DNA of 41,040 nt from Vibrio sp. HDW18 (lineage in GTDB: Bacteria > Pseudomonadota > Gammaproteobacteria > Enterobacterales > Vibrionaceae), in contig NZ_CP049915.1 of the NCBI RefSeq assembly GCF_011306175.1, forward strand, positions 1-41,040. Reading direction: 5' to 3'. The translations under genes were made by a program, and so were the position numbers. The notes beneath the pieces were generated by a model. It was not told the DNA's origin. It saw only the letters and a program-made list of their open reading frames with translations, and did no database searches. Below are positions 28,275 to 36,759 of the stretch, piece by piece (the first letter of the stretch is position 1; each line of letters starts with the position of its first letter).

Positions 28275-28702
28275 GTTTTGTGCTTCGTCTTGCGCTTTCT
28301 GATGGCGTTGCCATGCAATTTTATGCCAACCCATCAACTCACTCAGCGACATAGTGGCCGTAACGCTGGCATTAAACCCCGTAAACACAAGGAAAATATC
28401 GGCTTCCACCTCCATGACATCCGCAGGGAGATTATCTATTCCGTGAAAAAACTGACCACCTCCGACTGCACCGCAACCAGGTCAGACGGCGCGAGCATAT
28501 CAAACTCGTTGGCTGTGATGTTGCTGATGCGCGGCACTAAAGTACGGTGCGTGTTAACGTCCATACGCAAGATCGAGAACATCTCAAGACCACGCAGCGA
28601 GCCTGTGTTTGGCTCTTTGAATTCAATTTCGATGATGTCATCTTCACCGCGTTTTAAAGGGCGTTTTAAAGTCACTTTACTCATGGGATTTGCTCCAAAC
28701 AA
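28266..28702 (-). CDS. E': Tail assembly chaperone E+E' by -1 frameshift
   Basis: The E frame contains T TTT TTC (positions 28451-28445 on the minus strand) just before its end. After a -1 slip, reading continues about 59 codons with HGIDNLPADVMEVEADIFLV ... SLSELMGWHKIAWQRHQKAQ and stops at 28266. The product of about 145 residues matches the size and the WH-A-R pattern of P2 E+E' (142 residues). In contractile and long-tailed phages this pair of chaperones assembles the tape measure. Confidence 0.8.
28436..28702 (-). CDS. E: Tail assembly protein E (P2 gpE-like)
   Basis: An 88-residue protein (KVTLKRPLKRGEDDIIEIEF, then LRGLEMFSILRMDVNTHRTL) that fits P2 gpE. It lies between tube protein and tape measure. 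The frameshift product above starts from the same ATG. Start MFGANPMSK is followed in frame by another Met six codons later; GGAGC is before the first. Confidence 0.85.
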   Translation of the reverse strand: MFGANPMSKVTLKRPLKRGEDDIIEIEFKEPNTGSLRGLEMFSILRMDVNTHRTLVPRISNITANEFDMLAPSDLVAVQSEVVSFFTE

Positions 28703-28723
28703 AAAGCCCCGACACGGCGGGGC

Positions 28724-28748
28724 TAAATTAAAGAATTAATGAATTAAC
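28724..28748. repeat. Octamer-type A/T repeat between FII and E
   Basis: ATTAAAGA, ATTAATGA and ATTAACAG follow one another at 8-base intervals. A small GCCCC...GGGGC hairpin (28706-28722) lies beside it on the E side. Confidence 0.5.
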
Positions 28749-28758
28749 AGAGTGAAGA

Positions 28759-29271
28759 TTATTGTCCGAGCGCTTGGCGGATCTCTTTGTTGCGGTCCTT
28801 GCCTTTCACTCGGAAGATGTTGTTCAGCTTGTCGATGTACAGCAGCTCTTTGCCATCGACGACCAGCTCAAAGAACTCGACATCGATGACGTACTTGGTG
28901 GTCGCTTCCACACCGCCTGCCGCAAACTCATTAAACTCCACTTCACGCCAAAAGCCTGATTGACGAACCACGAGATGCTTAATCACCCCACCGACATCGA
29001 GCGCGCCCTTGAGCGTTACGATTTCATCTTTAGACTGGCGAGAGCCAATCAATTCAAAAAGCTTATCGGAGTAGTCAGACACAGTCATTTCTGACTCCAT
29101 CGCTTCAAGCTTGCCAATGTCACGCTTCATGGTACCGCCGATGCCCGCCCCATCGAAGTCGATGGTTTTGGTGACGATTTTAGGTAGCGTGACCTTGTTT
29201 GCGACACCCGCAAAGCTGGTGCCATTCAGAAAGACATTAAAGTCCACGAGGACTGAGGGGATACGTGCCAT
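28759..29271 (-). CDS. FII: Major tail tube protein (P2 FII-like)
   Basis: A 170-residue tube protein with the typical start (VDFNVFLNGTSFAGVANKVT), the central MKRDIGKLEAMESEMTVSDY and end EFFELVVDGKELLYIDKLNN. It polymerises into the inner tube inside the sheath. AGAAG precedes its ATG. It follows FI after nine bases. Confidence 0.92.
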   Translation of the reverse strand: MARIPSVLVDFNVFLNGTSFAGVANKVTLPKIVTKTIDFDGAGIGGTMKRDIGKLEAMESEMTVSDYSDKLFELIGSRQSKDEIVTLKGALDVGGVIKHLVVRQSGFWREVEFNEFAAGGVEATTKYVIDVEFFELVVDGKELLYIDKLNNIFRVKGKDRNKEIRQALGQ

Positions 29272-29280
29272 CTTCTTCCC

Positions 29281-30768
29281 TTAACCGAAAATTGCTTCGT
29301 TGTAGGTATTGTTGACGTGCTGACGGAAAGTCACGCGTTCCGCAACGTCATAGAACCCGAGGTCATAATCAAAGAACACCTGACCCGTGCCGATGGCATC
29401 GATGTTCACTTCTTTATCTGCCCAGCACAAACCGCCGCTGATCACTTGGCGATTCACCAAGCGGCGCAAGAAGCTGTTCACACGGCCTGTCACGCTCTCA
29501 ACGTAGTTCTTGGTAATGAGCTGGTCTACCGCATCATCGTGAGCGTAGAGAATGCTGTCGCCGACGATGTAGCGAATGCGCTGATGCGGCAGCATCATGC
29601 CATTGGTTAAGCGACTACCCCAGAACACCCAGCCACCCTGCTTATTAACGATGGTGCAGATATTGTTGCTGTTGAACTGGTTCGCCAAGCAACTGATCGC
29701 GCCGGGACCTGCTGACACATAAGGAACATCGACCGCCGTACCTTGGATGCCGCTGATCTTACGATTAGAGGGCGTATTCCAATACCCTTCCTCGTTATCA
29801 ACGCGCACAATGTGCCCCGCCACAAGCGCTGACGCATGGCGCTTCACGTTGGCTTTTTGGTCTGGGTCGAATAGCTCAATGCCGCCATGCACAAACAGCG
29901 CTTCGGCAAACTGACGCGCACGCTGAACAATCGCGCTGTATCCCGCGAAGTGGTCAGAATCAATAATCGGCGTTGCGTTGAGGTTTTTCGCGACACGCTC
30001 CACTTCTTCACCGACCCCTTTAAGGTGGGAGAATTCAGGCGCAATGATCAAGCGAGGACGCACACCGAGTTTACCCTCTGCACTTTCCAATGCTTTTAAG
30101 CCGGTTGCACTGCCGCTTTGCGGATCGAGCGTGCCGATCACGTTGGCTTTGGTCGTGTTCTCGTCTTGGCCTTCAGCCACGCGGATGACGATACACACAG
30201 CGCCAACTTGGCTGTAAATGTCTTTCAGGGCGTTTTTCAACGTACCGCCCTCGCCCGCTTTAACAATCATTTTGTCTGAGGTGACAAGTGTCGGTACGTT
30301 GAGCGGAAACGCTTCATCTTCACCACCTGTTAGGTAAGTTAAGTAAGCGTAATCGACGACACCAGAGCCATCGCCAGAGGCCGACACTGACACCAAATCG
30401 TTGGCCGCATCATCCGCATTGATTTTTGCCGCGACTTCAGTGGCCGTGGATGTGATAGCGCCTTCTGCTGAGGTTGCCAGTGACACCGTGATTTTCTCAC
30501 CGGACACGGTCACAGATAACTGTGCATCGTTAGCCGCCGGGTCAATCAGTTCGATGCTGATGCCATTGCCGCGAATACCAGCATTGACCGCTTCAAACGT
30601 TAAGGCGCTATCCTCTTCCCCAAGTGTCAAGGTCGCCGCCTTGGCCACCGAGGCATTCGGAGCAGTCGCCACCAGACCGATGGTCGATGCGGCAAGTACG
30701 GTGATCGGACGATTACCATCTTTGATGTAAAACGTCTCGACGCCGTGGAAGTAATTCCCTTGGGACAT
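29281..30768 (-). CDS. FI: Tail sheath protein (P2 FI-like) with inserted domain
   Basis: The protein has 495 residues, against about 396 in P2 FI. The core (NYFHGVETFYIKDGNRPITV start; VFWGSRLTNGMMLPHQRIRY; DLGFYDVAERVTFRQHV end) is the P2-type contractile sheath. The extra about 110 residues at 45-155 (TLTLGEEDSALTFEAVNAGI, SATEV-type strands) look like a beta domain that would sit on the outer surface. AAGGAG precedes the ATG. Two terminator hairpins lie just upstream, so it may have its own promoter. Confidence 0.92.
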   Translation of the reverse strand: MSQGNYFHGVETFYIKDGNRPITVLAASTIGLVATAPNASVAKAATLTLGEEDSALTFEAVNAGIRGNGISIELIDPAANDAQLSVTVSGEKITVSLATSAEGAITSTATEVAAKINADDAANDLVSVSASGDGSGVVDYAYLTYLTGGEDEAFPLNVPTLVTSDKMIVKAGEGGTLKNALKDIYSQVGAVCIVIRVAEGQDENTTKANVIGTLDPQSGSATGLKALESAEGKLGVRPRLIIAPEFSHLKGVGEEVERVAKNLNATPIIDSDHFAGYSAIVQRARQFAEALFVHGGIELFDPDQKANVKRHASALVAGHIVRVDNEEGYWNTPSNRKISGIQGTAVDVPYVSAGPGAISCLANQFNSNNICTIVNKQGGWVFWGSRLTNGMMLPHQRIRYIVGDSILYAHDDAVDQLITKNYVESVTGRVNSFLRRLVNRQVISGGLCWADKEVNIDAIGTGQVFFDYDLGFYDVAERVTFRQHVNNTYNEAIFG

Positions 30769-30798
30769 GGGTGTTTTCTCCTTTTTAGGGTAATAAAA

Positions 30799-30859
30799 AA
30801 CCCAGCACTAGGCTGGGTTGGATTTTGGGTATTAAAAAACCCGTTCAGTGACGGGTTTT
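30799..30859 (-). terminator. Two terminator hairpins between fibre chaperone and sheath
   Basis: AACCCAGC (30799-30806) pairs with GCTGGGTT (30812-30819), and AAAACCCGT (30836-30844) pairs with ACGGGTTTT (30851-30859). On the minus strand each is followed by a run of U. They divide the late tail genes into an upstream part (head, baseplate, fibre) and a downstream part (FI to D), or lower expression of the latter. Confidence 0.8.
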
Positions 30860-31388
30860 AGGCTTCAGGATTCACTGGCCAAGGGTGATCAAGTTGGATT
30901 TTTTCGCGGGCTGCAATGGCTTGGCGTTCCAGTTCGATGGCTTCCGCTTCTTTTTCCTGCAGTCGTTTGATTTTGGCTTCTGATACTAATGGGTCAACCA
31001 TTGCGAAATACAAACTACGGCGCAGGTTATCGACCTGGTCGAATTCGGCGATGTATTTGGCGCTGATGTCCGTTACCCATTCTCCGTCAATCCATTTATC
31101 CCAGCGCGTTTTCGGCTTTTTATCCGTAAAACCTTCTTTGATTTTGCCTAAGGCATTGACCGTTTCGGATACTGTGCAATCTGCTGTGTCATAAATCACT
31201 GTACCGCGATGGTCTTCGATGTATTCAGTTCCACTCAAATCATCGAGTGCGACAACAGCAAAGCCTTTTTGGGGTGGTAGCGGCTCAACGGTTAAAGCCC
31301 CTTTGGGGATGTGATACATTCCGCCGCGAAAGGTAGCCGTTACTGCTGCTAATACCTCGCGAGTTTCACTAATTGGGTAGAATTTCAT
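30858..31388 (-). CDS. Tail fibre assembly or accessory protein, 176 aa
   Basis: The protein lies directly after the fibre gene, where P2-like phages carry gene G. It has a small beta N-terminal half (MKFYPISETREVLAAVTATF, GMYHIPKGALTVEPLPPQKG) and a helical C-terminal half (LRRSLYFAMVDPLVSEAKIK, EAIELERQAIAAREKIQ). The C-terminal region recalls DUF4376-like phage fibre-associated proteins. GGAGAAGAAG precedes the start. Confidence 0.7.
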   Translation of the reverse strand: MKFYPISETREVLAAVTATFRGGMYHIPKGALTVEPLPPQKGFAVVALDDLSGTEYIEDHRGTVIYDTADCTVSETVNALGKIKEGFTDKKPKTRWDKWIDGEWVTDISAKYIAEFDQVDNLRRSLYFAMVDPLVSEAKIKRLQEKEAEAIELERQAIAAREKIQLDHPWPVNPEA

Positions 31389-31401
31389 CTTCTTCTCCTT
31401 A

Positions 31402-32604
31402 TTAAATGGCGATAGCCATTGCGCGAGCCGTATTTCGTGGGTAAGTCGCGTATGAAACTAGCGAGTTCGCCCCGTTTACTGCGCTACTGACTGTTCCTTG
31501 ATAATATTGACCCGATACCGGCGCATCGATGCGCTCTTCTTCATTCTTCGGATATAGAGTGTTAGAAAACGAAGCAATAGGTGGAGTAACTAGATATCTA
31601 TTCGCTCCAGAGTTGTTTGTTGATATGAACGGAATTTGCGTTGGCGCTTGAGTTGAGTTCAATTCTCGATTTTTAGTTCTGCCACGTCCATTATCCCAAA
31701 CCCGCAAAAACTCATCACGGATCTCACCCGTATTAATAACACTACCATTGACCAAGTCAGGATAACGTCGAGCCAAACGCCAATAAACCGCGATTGGCAG
31801 ATCGACATTTATCTCCATAACGGCCCACTCCGGCGCATCTGCAGCAAGCCAGAAAAATGGCATGCCAACCTGATCACCTGTGTAGGGTATCCAATAAAAT
31901 GGCTTTGTGTTGTCCTGCCAGCCTATATGACGATTAGCAGTATCAAGCGGGGTTTTCCCCGCAAGAGATTCGACATTGGAGTACCATTGCCAATAACTCA
32001 GCTCACCGCTTTCAGCATCTTTTGTGTAACACACCTCTCCTGCGGAATAGATTCGAACAGGGTCGTATGCAAGGAACTGGGCGTATGATGCTAATGGGTA
32101 CTGCGGATGCGGATTATTTTCTTGCTTATGCAGCTTAAACTGGTCTTCAACAAATTTACGCGTTGCAATCACTACATTGGCATCAATTTTGAGCGACACG
32201 ACATTGGCAGCGACCGCATCATAGACCATTTCAAACACCAGGTCTTTTATCACGCCAGCATCGCCGCTTGGCTTGTATGACTCGGGAAGATTGCCGATAA
32301 AAATCAAATCATCATCTTCGTCATAGCAGCAAAACTCGCGCAAGTACCAGCCGCCCACGTTGTGCGGGATCACCGCTTCCATCTCGACCCAGGTTGGAGA
32401 GCTGCCTTCTTCTTTGATGTAATTAGGCACAGTAAAATAGGTTTGACGCTTTAAACTCGTCTCCTCGCCCGTTGGCTCATATTCAGAGCCGCCACCATCA
32501 CCGAAGGCGACTTTGGCGATTTTTACTGTGGTGTTTAAGATCGATGCATTACGCAACTTAGCGGCACCGATACGAGTGGGAATTGTGCTGTATGTCTTAC
32601 TCAT
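31402..32604 (-). CDS. H: Tail fibre protein (P2 gpH-like N-terminus)
   Basis: The protein has 400 residues. The first 150 residues (TYSTIPTRIGAAKLRNASIL, VAFGDGGGSEY, GGWYLREFCCYDEDDDLIFI) are the P2-type H N-terminus that attaches to the baseplate. HPQYP follows at about 167. The middle has Trp-rich parts (SYWQWYSNVESLAGK, PFFWLAADAPEW). The end (YATYPRNTARAMAIAI) is like tail-collar type fibre tips. It is likely to bind the host receptor and to vary between relatives. Confidence 0.85.
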   Translation of the reverse strand: MSKTYSTIPTRIGAAKLRNASILNTTVKIAKVAFGDGGGSEYEPTGEETSLKRQTYFTVPNYIKEEGSSPTWVEMEAVIPHNVGGWYLREFCCYDEDDDLIFIGNLPESYKPSGDAGVIKDLVFEMVYDAVAANVVSLKIDANVVIATRKFVEDQFKLHKQENNPHPQYPLASYAQFLAYDPVRIYSAGEVCYTKDAESGELSYWQWYSNVESLAGKTPLDTANRHIGWQDNTKPFYWIPYTGDQVGMPFFWLAADAPEWAVMEINVDLPIAVYWRLARRYPDLVNGSVINTGEIRDEFLRVWDNGRGRTKNRELNSTQAPTQIPFISTNNSGANRYLVTPPIASFSNTLYPKNEEERIDAPVSGQYYQGTVSSAVNGANSLVSYATYPRNTARAMAIAI

Positions 32605-33230
32605 GTGGTCCTCGGTAAAATTCTGACAATTTCAGTGATTCGCAAGCCGCACGCCAGCGTGATGGTGGTTTGCGTCTTAATAACCTTGGCTTGACGCGGA
32701 AAAATCCGCACCCGCTCGCCGACTTTGCAGCAAGCCGCAAGATTAAGGCGCGCTTGAGAGCGTACGCGCAATGTCAGATCAATCAGATGCTGGCTCTTGC
32801 GCTTCGCGTTATCAATGGCATGGCCAAGCTGGACGGCGACTTTTTCAGTTAATGGCGTGTCTGATGCGTAAACATCGACTTTAAACGTTCCAGCTTCTCC
32901 CTCCGGCACCATTTCCCACCATTCGGTGAGCTTGGCCGAAAGGCCGAGATCGGAAATCGCCAATTCAACTGCGCCGCGCGTTCCCTTTTTCCGATGATAA
33001 TCAATCGAGCTGGCAACCACTCGGCGCTGAACTTTTTCGCTCCAATCGCTTTGGTAGTAATCGACTGACAACGCCCAGCCCAAATAAGGCAGCGCGGGAT
33101 AAGGACAAAGGTTTGGATCCCAAATAGTAGAGACGGGGCTTTTTATTTGCGCGTAGCGCTCAGAAACCGCGACATCGAGCGCTTTTTCGTAATCAGAGCA
33201 GCTATCAGGGAGAATGGTTTTATCATTCAT
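32601..33230 (-). CDS. I: Baseplate protein I (P2 gpI-like)
   Basis: A 209-residue protein with the family segment SPVSTIWDPNLCPYPALPYL GWALSVDYY followed by YHRKKGTRGAVELAISDLG. It starts inside the stop of J (ATGA) and overlaps H the same way. In P2 it is a baseplate wedge subunit that connects the fibre. Confidence 0.9.
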   Translation of the reverse strand: MNDKTILPDSCSDYEKALDVAVSERYAQIKSPVSTIWDPNLCPYPALPYLGWALSVDYYQSDWSEKVQRRVVASSIDYHRKKGTRGAVELAISDLGLSAKLTEWWEMVPEGEAGTFKVDVYASDTPLTEKVAVQLGHAIDNAKRKSQHLIDLTLRVRSQARLNLAACCKVGERVRIFPRQAKVIKTQTTITLACGLRITEIVRILPRTT

Positions 33231-34066
33231 GCCAGCTCCTTAACCGTGATCGAGACACCATCACACCTCGGTGCTTGCGTGCGATCAGCCACCACATCCT
33301 GCCAACCGATAAGGTTGACTTTCACTACGCCAGAGGTCGTGAGATGCTTGTCCAAACTTGAGCTTGACACATACCCTGCCAGCTTGTGCTCATCAAGCGT
33401 AAAGGCCATAACTTGCTCTAGCGCTTTTTGCTTGATAGCCGCGTTATCTAGACCTTTTCGAACAATCAACTCAGCGTCGATCGTATAACTCAAGATCTCT
33501 GCGGGATGCACTCGATGCCTGTCGCCAAGAGGACGATGGGGGAACACAAAGGCTTCTACTTTCTTGCATAATGCCTCAGTGGCTTGGCCACCATTGTCAT
33601 ATGTCAAAATGTAATTTTCGATATGACACGGCAGCGGAGAAGTTGGCTCGCAATCGCGCACGTTAGGATCGGCCGATTTAGTATAAAAGCGATAAGCGCC
33701 GTCTGGGCCTGCTGAGCTGTACCCCTCCATCGAGAGCTGCAGGCGTGATTGATATGCCTCATCGGTCTCGCCGACAAGTCTCTTGACTGGTTTTCCGTCC
33801 GGGGTTCGGTAGTAAGTCGACCCGATGTGATCAAGCTGAGGCCCCTTGGCAAAGGCCAACATGACGCCCTTTGTTTGCTCGTCAATGTCTTGCCTGAGCA
33901 TTTTCTCACGGTAGGCTTGAGCCAACATCGTGCGATAAGACGGATCCGAGGGGGCCGCATTTTCTAGCGCTGCGCGTTTAGCCAGGTCGTCAATAATGTC
34001 TTGAATCGGCGTCTGTTTAATCGCGGTAAACTCAGGAAGCAGCTCTAATTTAATTCCGTCTTGCAT
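33227..34066 (-). CDS. J: Baseplate wedge protein J (P2 gpJ-like)
   Basis: The protein has 279 residues from ATG 34066 (MQDGIKLELLPEFTAIKQTP), which overlaps the end of W and follows GAGGGG; P2 J has 302. ETDEAYQSRLQLSMEGYSSA GPDGAYRFY is the recognised core of the gpJ/gp6-type wedge. It is followed by I. Confidence 0.9.
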   Translation of the reverse strand: MQDGIKLELLPEFTAIKQTPIQDIIDDLAKRAALENAAPSDPSYRTMLAQAYREKMLRQDIDEQTKGVMLAFAKGPQLDHIGSTYYRTPDGKPVKRLVGETDEAYQSRLQLSMEGYSSAGPDGAYRFYTKSADPNVRDCEPTSPLPCHIENYILTYDNGGQATEALCKKVEAFVFPHRPLGDRHRVHPAEILSYTIDAELIVRKGLDNAAIKQKALEQVMAFTLDEHKLAGYVSSSSLDKHLTTSGVVKVNLIGWQDVVADRTQAPRCDGVSITVKELA

Positions 34067-34412
34067 CGATAATGATCCCCTCAAGTGCAATGTATTGGCC
34101 ATCACTGGTCGACGTGCCGAACAAATCCAGAGATACTTTTCCACCGCCCTGCGGGGTCACTGTCATATCCGTTAATCTGAAATCGTCGAGGCCACATTTA
34201 GGATTGGCGATTGCGTCAGCGATTCTCACATAACATTCCATTTCAAAAGTCTGATCGATATTGAGATCGATCACTTCGTGCAATCGAGAGCCGTATTGAC
34301 GCTCGATAACCAAACTTCCTTTTGGCGTTTCAAGCGCGTCGGTGATGCGCTGACGCAAGTAATCCAGACCGCCGATAAGCTGGCCTGTTTGACGGTCTGT
34401 GCCTTGTTTCAT
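34050..34412 (-). CDS. W: Baseplate protein W (P2 gpW, gp25-like)
   Basis: A 120-residue protein. GGLDYLRQRITDALETPKGS, LVIERQYGSRLHEVIDLN and the following EMECYVRIADAIANPKCGLD are hallmarks of the gp25-like wedge family. An octamer-type A/T repeat lies right before its ATG and no clear ribosome site is seen, so translation may rely on the A-rich leader. Confidence 0.92.
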   Translation of the reverse strand: MKQGTDRQTGQLIGGLDYLRQRITDALETPKGSLVIERQYGSRLHEVIDLNIDQTFEMECYVRIADAIANPKCGLDDFRLTDMTVTPQGGGKVSLDLFGTSTSDGQYIALEGIIIDARRN

Positions 34413-34414
34413 GA

Positions 34415-34436
34415 TTTAATTCTTTATTTCTTTAAA
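34415..34436. repeat. Octamer-type A/T repeat before W
   Basis: On the minus strand TTTAAAGA, AATAAAGA and ATTAAATC follow each other up to the ATG of W. Same family as the repeats before CI, at parA and elsewhere. Confidence 0.55.
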
Positions 34437-34629
34437 CAATAGAATGTTGTCCAGCGCTACTTCCGGTTTTAATATCGGCTTTCGCGTGAGACGTAATTTC
34501 CTTGACCGTTTCTTCAGCCAAAAGCCTAGCAAGATCTCTAAACCAAGCGTGATCACCATCCGCACGGCCACCTATGGCTTCAAAGCGGGCCACATACGCC
34601 TCTTCTAAACGTTTTGCATCCAGAGTCAT
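34432..34629 (-). CDS. Small phage protein between V and W, 65 aa
   Basis: A helical protein (MTLDAKRLEEAYVARFEAIG, then DHAWFRDLARLLAEETVKEI). It starts at ATG 34629, overlapping the V stop as TGATG. A small gene at this place is common in P2-like tails; its function is not known to me. Confidence 0.65.
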   Translation of the reverse strand: MTLDAKRLEEAYVARFEAIGGRADGDHAWFRDLARLLAEETVKEITSHAKADIKTGSSAGQHSIV

Positions 34630-35195
34630 CACTTACCCGCCTTAACTTGCTTGCTGCAGTCAGAATGTGGCTTACCCGTAAACTGACAGTAATGATCCCC
34701 AGTAACGACACCCGCGCCGCCATTGAGTTGAATGTCTTTCGCAGAGGAATTGATACTGACTTTTCCTGTTGCATTGATTGTGAGGTTCTGATGAGTGGTA
34801 ATCTCAACGTCACCAACGTTCAGAACGTCAAGCTTATGCGTACCTCGGTGATGAGAAACTTTCGAGCCATCCCCGAACTCAATCAAGAACAGGTCAGGGT
34901 CGTCGCTGGGTGCGGGCCGCTGGTCGTAATAACTCCCAGGATAAACCTCACCCAAACGCAGATCGCCGGGTGAAATCACCGTCACCGCTTCGCCGACCTC
35001 GGGAAACCACCAAACGATGGCTTTGCCCGAGCGTATGGGCTTGATCGGGAGCTTTCCTGTCGTCATGGGGCGCTCTTGAGTGCCATAAGAGACAATCACC
35101 CAGCGTTGCTCTGGATTACTTACCGAGATAACACCACGCACGACCATCTCTTCGAGCTTTCTTTCAAGCTCGCTGACACGTTCGCTTAGCTCCAT
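34629..35195 (-). CDS. V: Baseplate spike protein V (P2 gpV-like)
   Basis: The protein has 188 residues. An N-terminal OB-fold part (VISVSNPEQRWVIVSYGTQE, GEAVTVISPGDLRLGEVYPG) is followed by a beta-helical region with repeated short strands (VEITTHQNLTINATGKVSIN) that forms the membrane-piercing needle. P2 V is 211 residues. The C-terminus HYCQFTGKPHSDCSK may bind iron or be a tip. Confidence 0.9.
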   Translation of the reverse strand: MELSERVSELERKLEEMVVRGVISVSNPEQRWVIVSYGTQERPMTTGKLPIKPIRSGKAIVWWFPEVGEAVTVISPGDLRLGEVYPGSYYDQRPAPSDDPDLFLIEFGDGSKVSHHRGTHKLDVLNVGDVEITTHQNLTINATGKVSINSSAKDIQLNGGAGVVTGDHYCQFTGKPHSDCSKQVKAGK

Positions 35196-35776
35196 TGACT
35201 CCCCCCGACCTCATACTGCCCGCCGATTTCGATTTCATCGGGTAGGAACGCGGGCGAATCAATGACCAGTGGCCCGAAATGGATTTGCTGCTCAAACGTC
35301 ACAATCATGGAGTCAAAGCCGATCGCCTTTTCATTGCCCCCTTTTGGCTTGAATGAGCCAGGATAAATATTGATTGAATCAACCGGCACACATTCGACAC
35401 CGCGCTCACTCAAACCCCAATCCTGACGGCCAGTACGCACAAACTCCGATTGAGCATCTTCGGGCAAGTACCCAACCACCATAGCCACTGCAGCCGCGAG
35501 ATTACGCACCGCCAACGGCAGATCCGGCGACTTGGTAGATAAAATGCAGTGCAAAGCAAATTCGCACTTAAAGGGGATGCGTCCCCCTGTGACCGCTCGA
35601 CCGGGTTTAACCTCGGTCAGCTCTATCAGCACCGCAGGGGTTTTGATAGTGAAGGAACCACCAGGGGCGATGTCCGTCGGGTCATAAAGTGCGACCGTGC
35701 TGAGGATCGGCACGCGCTTTTTTAGCTCGCTTTCGATGGCCTCATGCAGTTCAGTAAAATCGTTAAGTGCGCTCAT
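35186..35776 (-). CDS. Tail terminator/completion protein (Mu gp37 or U-like), 196 aa
   Basis: The N-terminus (ELHEAIESELKKRVPILSTV), then strand FTIKTPAVLIELTEVKP and the later FALHCILSTKSPDLPLAVRN are in keeping with the phage tail-terminator family that caps the tail and joins it to the head. It overlaps V and the Z-like gene. The family assignment is likely but made by pattern. Confidence 0.65.
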   Translation of the reverse strand: MSALNDFTELHEAIESELKKRVPILSTVALYDPTDIAPGGSFTIKTPAVLIELTEVKPGRAVTGGRIPFKCEFALHCILSTKSPDLPLAVRNLAAAVAMVVGYLPEDAQSEFVRTGRQDWGLSERGVECVPVDSINIYPGSFKPKGGNEKAIGFDSMIVTFEQQIHFGPLVIDSPAFLPDEIEIGGQYEVGGSQWS

Positions 35777-36425
35777 GATTCATCACATAGTTGAGTTCTT
35801 GGTCGAGTTTCTTGCGAAACTCATCAGGCACTCTCGCTTCCAATCTTCGCAGCGATTGTGTCGCCGTTTCCGCGATGTCTACTGCAAGATGCTGGACGGG
35901 AAAGCGTCCGCGTAGGTGAGCGGGCAGCGCGTTGGGGTTAGGTTTTCGCCGCTGGCTCGTTGTCGTGTATTGGTTCACATTACGAGTGGCACGGATCCAC
36001 ACCGCAGAATCATAACCGTACATATCAGAGACAAACGCACCATCGTATCGATGCTGCTTTACGCTCACCCCTTTTTTGGTCTGCCGTGCGCGGCCTGCTT
36101 TCTCGGCGACGACCGGAGAAATACCGACCCACAAAATGGTGACAGCGTTCGCGCCACTGCCGACCGTTCTCAAGTGATAGCGCGTCTTGAGTGACTTTTG
36201 CGGTATTCCGGTTAGCTGAGAAACTTCTCTCGATATTCGGGTTTGCATCCAGCGCATGGTTTTTTTTATCGCGCGCTGGCCTGCCTGCTCTAACTGCTTA
36301 GGGGTCGCGGCAATTTGCGCGCTAACCCGCTGCAGTTCTTTTGAAAAATTAATTTTAAAATCAACACCACGTGCGGCCACGTCCTTCACCCTCCGGGCTA
36401 AGTGCTGAACCTTCAACTTGATCAT
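35763..36425 (-). CDS. Minor tail protein Z-like, 220 aa
   Basis: The basic start (INFSKELQRVSAQIAATPKQ), RAIKKTMRWMQTRISREVSQ and TGIPQKSLKTRYHLRTVGSG resemble lambda Z and related tail-completion proteins. VSVKQHRYDGAFVSDMYGYD supports this. It overlaps both neighbours, as expected for a connector gene. Confidence 0.7.
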   Translation of the reverse strand: MIKLKVQHLARRVKDVAARGVDFKINFSKELQRVSAQIAATPKQLEQAGQRAIKKTMRWMQTRISREVSQLTGIPQKSLKTRYHLRTVGSGANAVTILWVGISPVVAEKAGRARQTKKGVSVKQHRYDGAFVSDMYGYDSAVWIRATRNVNQYTTTSQRRKPNPNALPAHLRGRFPVQHLAVDIAETATQSLRRLEARVPDEFRKKLDQELNYVMNHERT

Positions 36426-36759
36426 TCAAAAAGAGATAGGTCACGCCATCATCTTTCGGATAAGCCTTGGTGACGTAGTATTCAATATCATCAATTTTGA
36501 CTGACCAGCTTTCGCAATCATGCTCAATGCCAAGGCAGTGGTGAGATTCGACCACAATATGACGTTGATGCAGTTGTACTGTTTGACCTTTGCCGCTTTT
36601 GGTCCCGCCTGTAAGCTCCACATCCAGCAATGGCTGGTTTGGCACGGCGTCCACTTTGACCCATTCCCCTAACGGCGGCTTAATCTTTATCTCGTGGTAA
36701 CGGCCTAGCCGCCGGACAATCCGACGGCTGGCACGTTGAAAGGGGTCACGCTTACGCAT
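36361..36759 (-). CDS. Head-tail joining protein, lambda FII-like, 132 aa
   Basis: A small strand-rich protein directly after the capsid gene (MRKRDPFQRASRRIVRRLGR; LGIEHDCESWSVKIDDIEYY). Its position matches lambda FII, which adds the tail to filled heads. The ATG overlaps the capsid TAA (TAATG). No stronger motif is visible. Confidence 0.6.
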   Translation of the reverse strand: MRKRDPFQRASRRIVRRLGRYHEIKIKPPLGEWVKVDAVPNQPLLDVELTGGTKSGKGQTVQLHQRHIVVESHHCLGIEHDCESWSVKIDDIEYYVTKAYPKDDGVTYLFLNDQVEGSALSPEGEGRGRTWC

